Source: an uncultured Campylobacterales bacterium (GTDB lineage: Bacteria; Campylobacterota; Campylobacteria; Campylobacterales; Arcobacteraceae). Taken from it: DNA of 64,000 bases. The stretch is taken from positions 26,128-90,127 of the forward strand of contig CANNFB010000012.1 of the NCBI GenBank assembly GCA_947503785.1, written 5' to 3'. Of the stretch, positions 63,428 through 64,000 are shown piece after piece. Numbering within the stretch: position 1 is the first letter of the stretch; the number at the start of each line of letters is the position of its first letter. A model generated the notes under the pieces. It saw only the letters and a program-made list of their open reading frames with translations, did no database searches and was not told where the DNA came from. Made by a program: the position numbers and the translations under genes.

Positions 63428-64000
63428 TCAACCTTTTTTATATACTTTTGTTTTACTACCATTTCCAATAGTATTTAATAATTTACTTGCATTCCATTTA
63501 TTTGAAAGTAATACTCTTTCATTTGAATGAATAGGCTGTTTAACTTCTGGTTTTTCTAAAGATGAACCTGCAACTCCACCATTTCCACTATTAGCATTAT
63601 AAGCTGGTGTTTTAAAGTGTATACCTGAAGAATCTATTGTTAGGACATTTCCTCCACACTTTAATGATATTCCAGATGCACCTTCAAAGTTGATTTCAGA
63701 ACTTGCTTCCATCTTTACATCTTTTGTATTTAGATGAAAGCCATCACTTATATCTACTCCCATTTCATTACCTATTTGAGTAAATAAGCTTTGTAGGTAT
63801 TTATCACTTACATCTTTTTCTACATATTCTAATAGTATATTTTTTATTGATGTTTGTACATTCTCTTCTACTATTGTTTTATGATTGTTTTTTACTATTG
63901 TGTTATAGTCTTTATTTAAGTGTAGTTCATAATCTTCCTGAACAGTAGTAATCTTCTCTTTCTCAACTGTAGAGATATGATTAAACTTTATATTCTCATT
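63428..64000 (-). CDS. vgrG: VgrG type VI secretion spike protein, C-terminal part
   Basis: The last 190 residues of a larger protein whose frame stays open to the window edge (5' end outside). It reads KEKITTVQEDYELHLNKDYN and TIVKNNHKTIVEENVQTSI, the repeating spike-needle text of VgrG, then FHLNTKDVKMEASSEINFEG and GISLKCGGNVLTIDSSGIHF, the conserved VgrG C-terminal beta block. A short tail of about 55 residues (SNKWNASKLLNTIGNGSK) may load the effector encoded next. VgrG trimers form the tip that a type VI system fires. Confidence 0.85.
   Translation of the reverse strand, partial: NENIKFNHISTVEKEKITTVQEDYELHLNKDYNTIVKNNHKTIVEENVQTSIKNILLEYVEKDVSDKYLQSLFTQIGNEMGVDISDGFHLNTKDVKMEASSEINFEGASGISLKCGGNVLTIDSSGIHFKTPAYNANSGNGGVAGSSLEKPEVKQPIHSNERVLLSNKWNASKLLNTIGNGSKTKVYKKG

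Overview
The window is about 64 kb of very AT-rich, tightly packed bacterial chromosome. Gene content and order point to a member of Campylobacterota, most likely an Arcobacter-like (Arcobacteraceae) species. The main clues are the long tetrahydrodipicolinate succinyltransferase, the long TrmB-type methyltransferase, TATAAT -10 boxes without a clear -35, and the order rodA / rluD-type synthase, fibronectin-III lipoprotein, trmB, ftsE, ftsX, EnvC-like protein. From memory, that order matches the C. jejuni region around mrdB and the adhesin gene flpA. I see no rRNA, tRNA, CRISPR array or intact insertion sequence. No stretch longer than about 300 bases lacks a gene once the DUF234 gene at 52804 is given a non-standard start.

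Layout. 1-6.4 kb: a carB operon on the minus strand (carB, a short YrdC-like gene, a DUF234 ATPase), then a small membrane protein and a ThiF/MoeB-like gene. 6.5-13.3 kb: an accessory island with a complete type I restriction-modification operon read hsdM-hsdS-rhuM-hsdR, preceded by radC. 13.3-24.4 kb: metabolism and housekeeping (metX-xseB, adenosine/adenine deaminase, hemF, prephenate dehydratase, adk) mixed with small genes, including a Panacea-like protein, an exported metzincin and a NYN/LOTUS protein. 25.2-26.9 kb: small genes and the decayed second copy of the 3' end of a thiamine-binding-protein gene. 27-41.4 kb: core genes, namely gatA-guaB, the ribosomal alpha operon (rpmJ-rpsM-rpsK-rpsD-rpoA-rplQ), leuD-leuB, rpoD and a hemL-ppnP-AtpZ-like group. 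41.4-52.8 kb: an envelope block with a TonB-like protein, RodA, the FlpA-like lipoprotein and an FtsE-FtsX-EnvC-like set that probably controls septal peptidoglycan hydrolysis. 52.8-60.3 kb: a stand-alone DUF234 protein, an FkbM methyltransferase, RidA, an ABC-F protein, an exported thioredoxin-domain protein and dapD. 60.4-64 kb: the edge of a type VI secretion locus, with the 3' end of a vgrG, a linked peptidoglycan-binding candidate effector, and a convergent lipoprotein with a formylglycine-enzyme-like fold.

Most noteworthy signals: (a) the VgrG-linked candidate effector with no same-strand immunity gene; (b) a perfect 31-base inverted repeat inside rhuM; (c) a perfect 12-bp hairpin that buries the Shine-Dalgarno sequence of the exported thioredoxin-domain gene; (d) a diverged 3'-end duplication beside its parent gene; (e) a DUF234 gene with no ATG, GTG or TTG start; (f) a LytM protein that has lost its metal ligands in the ftsEX operon.

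All calls rest on reading the sequence and on knowledge of protein families. No database search, structure prediction or statistics were run, and mismatch and stem counts were made by hand.
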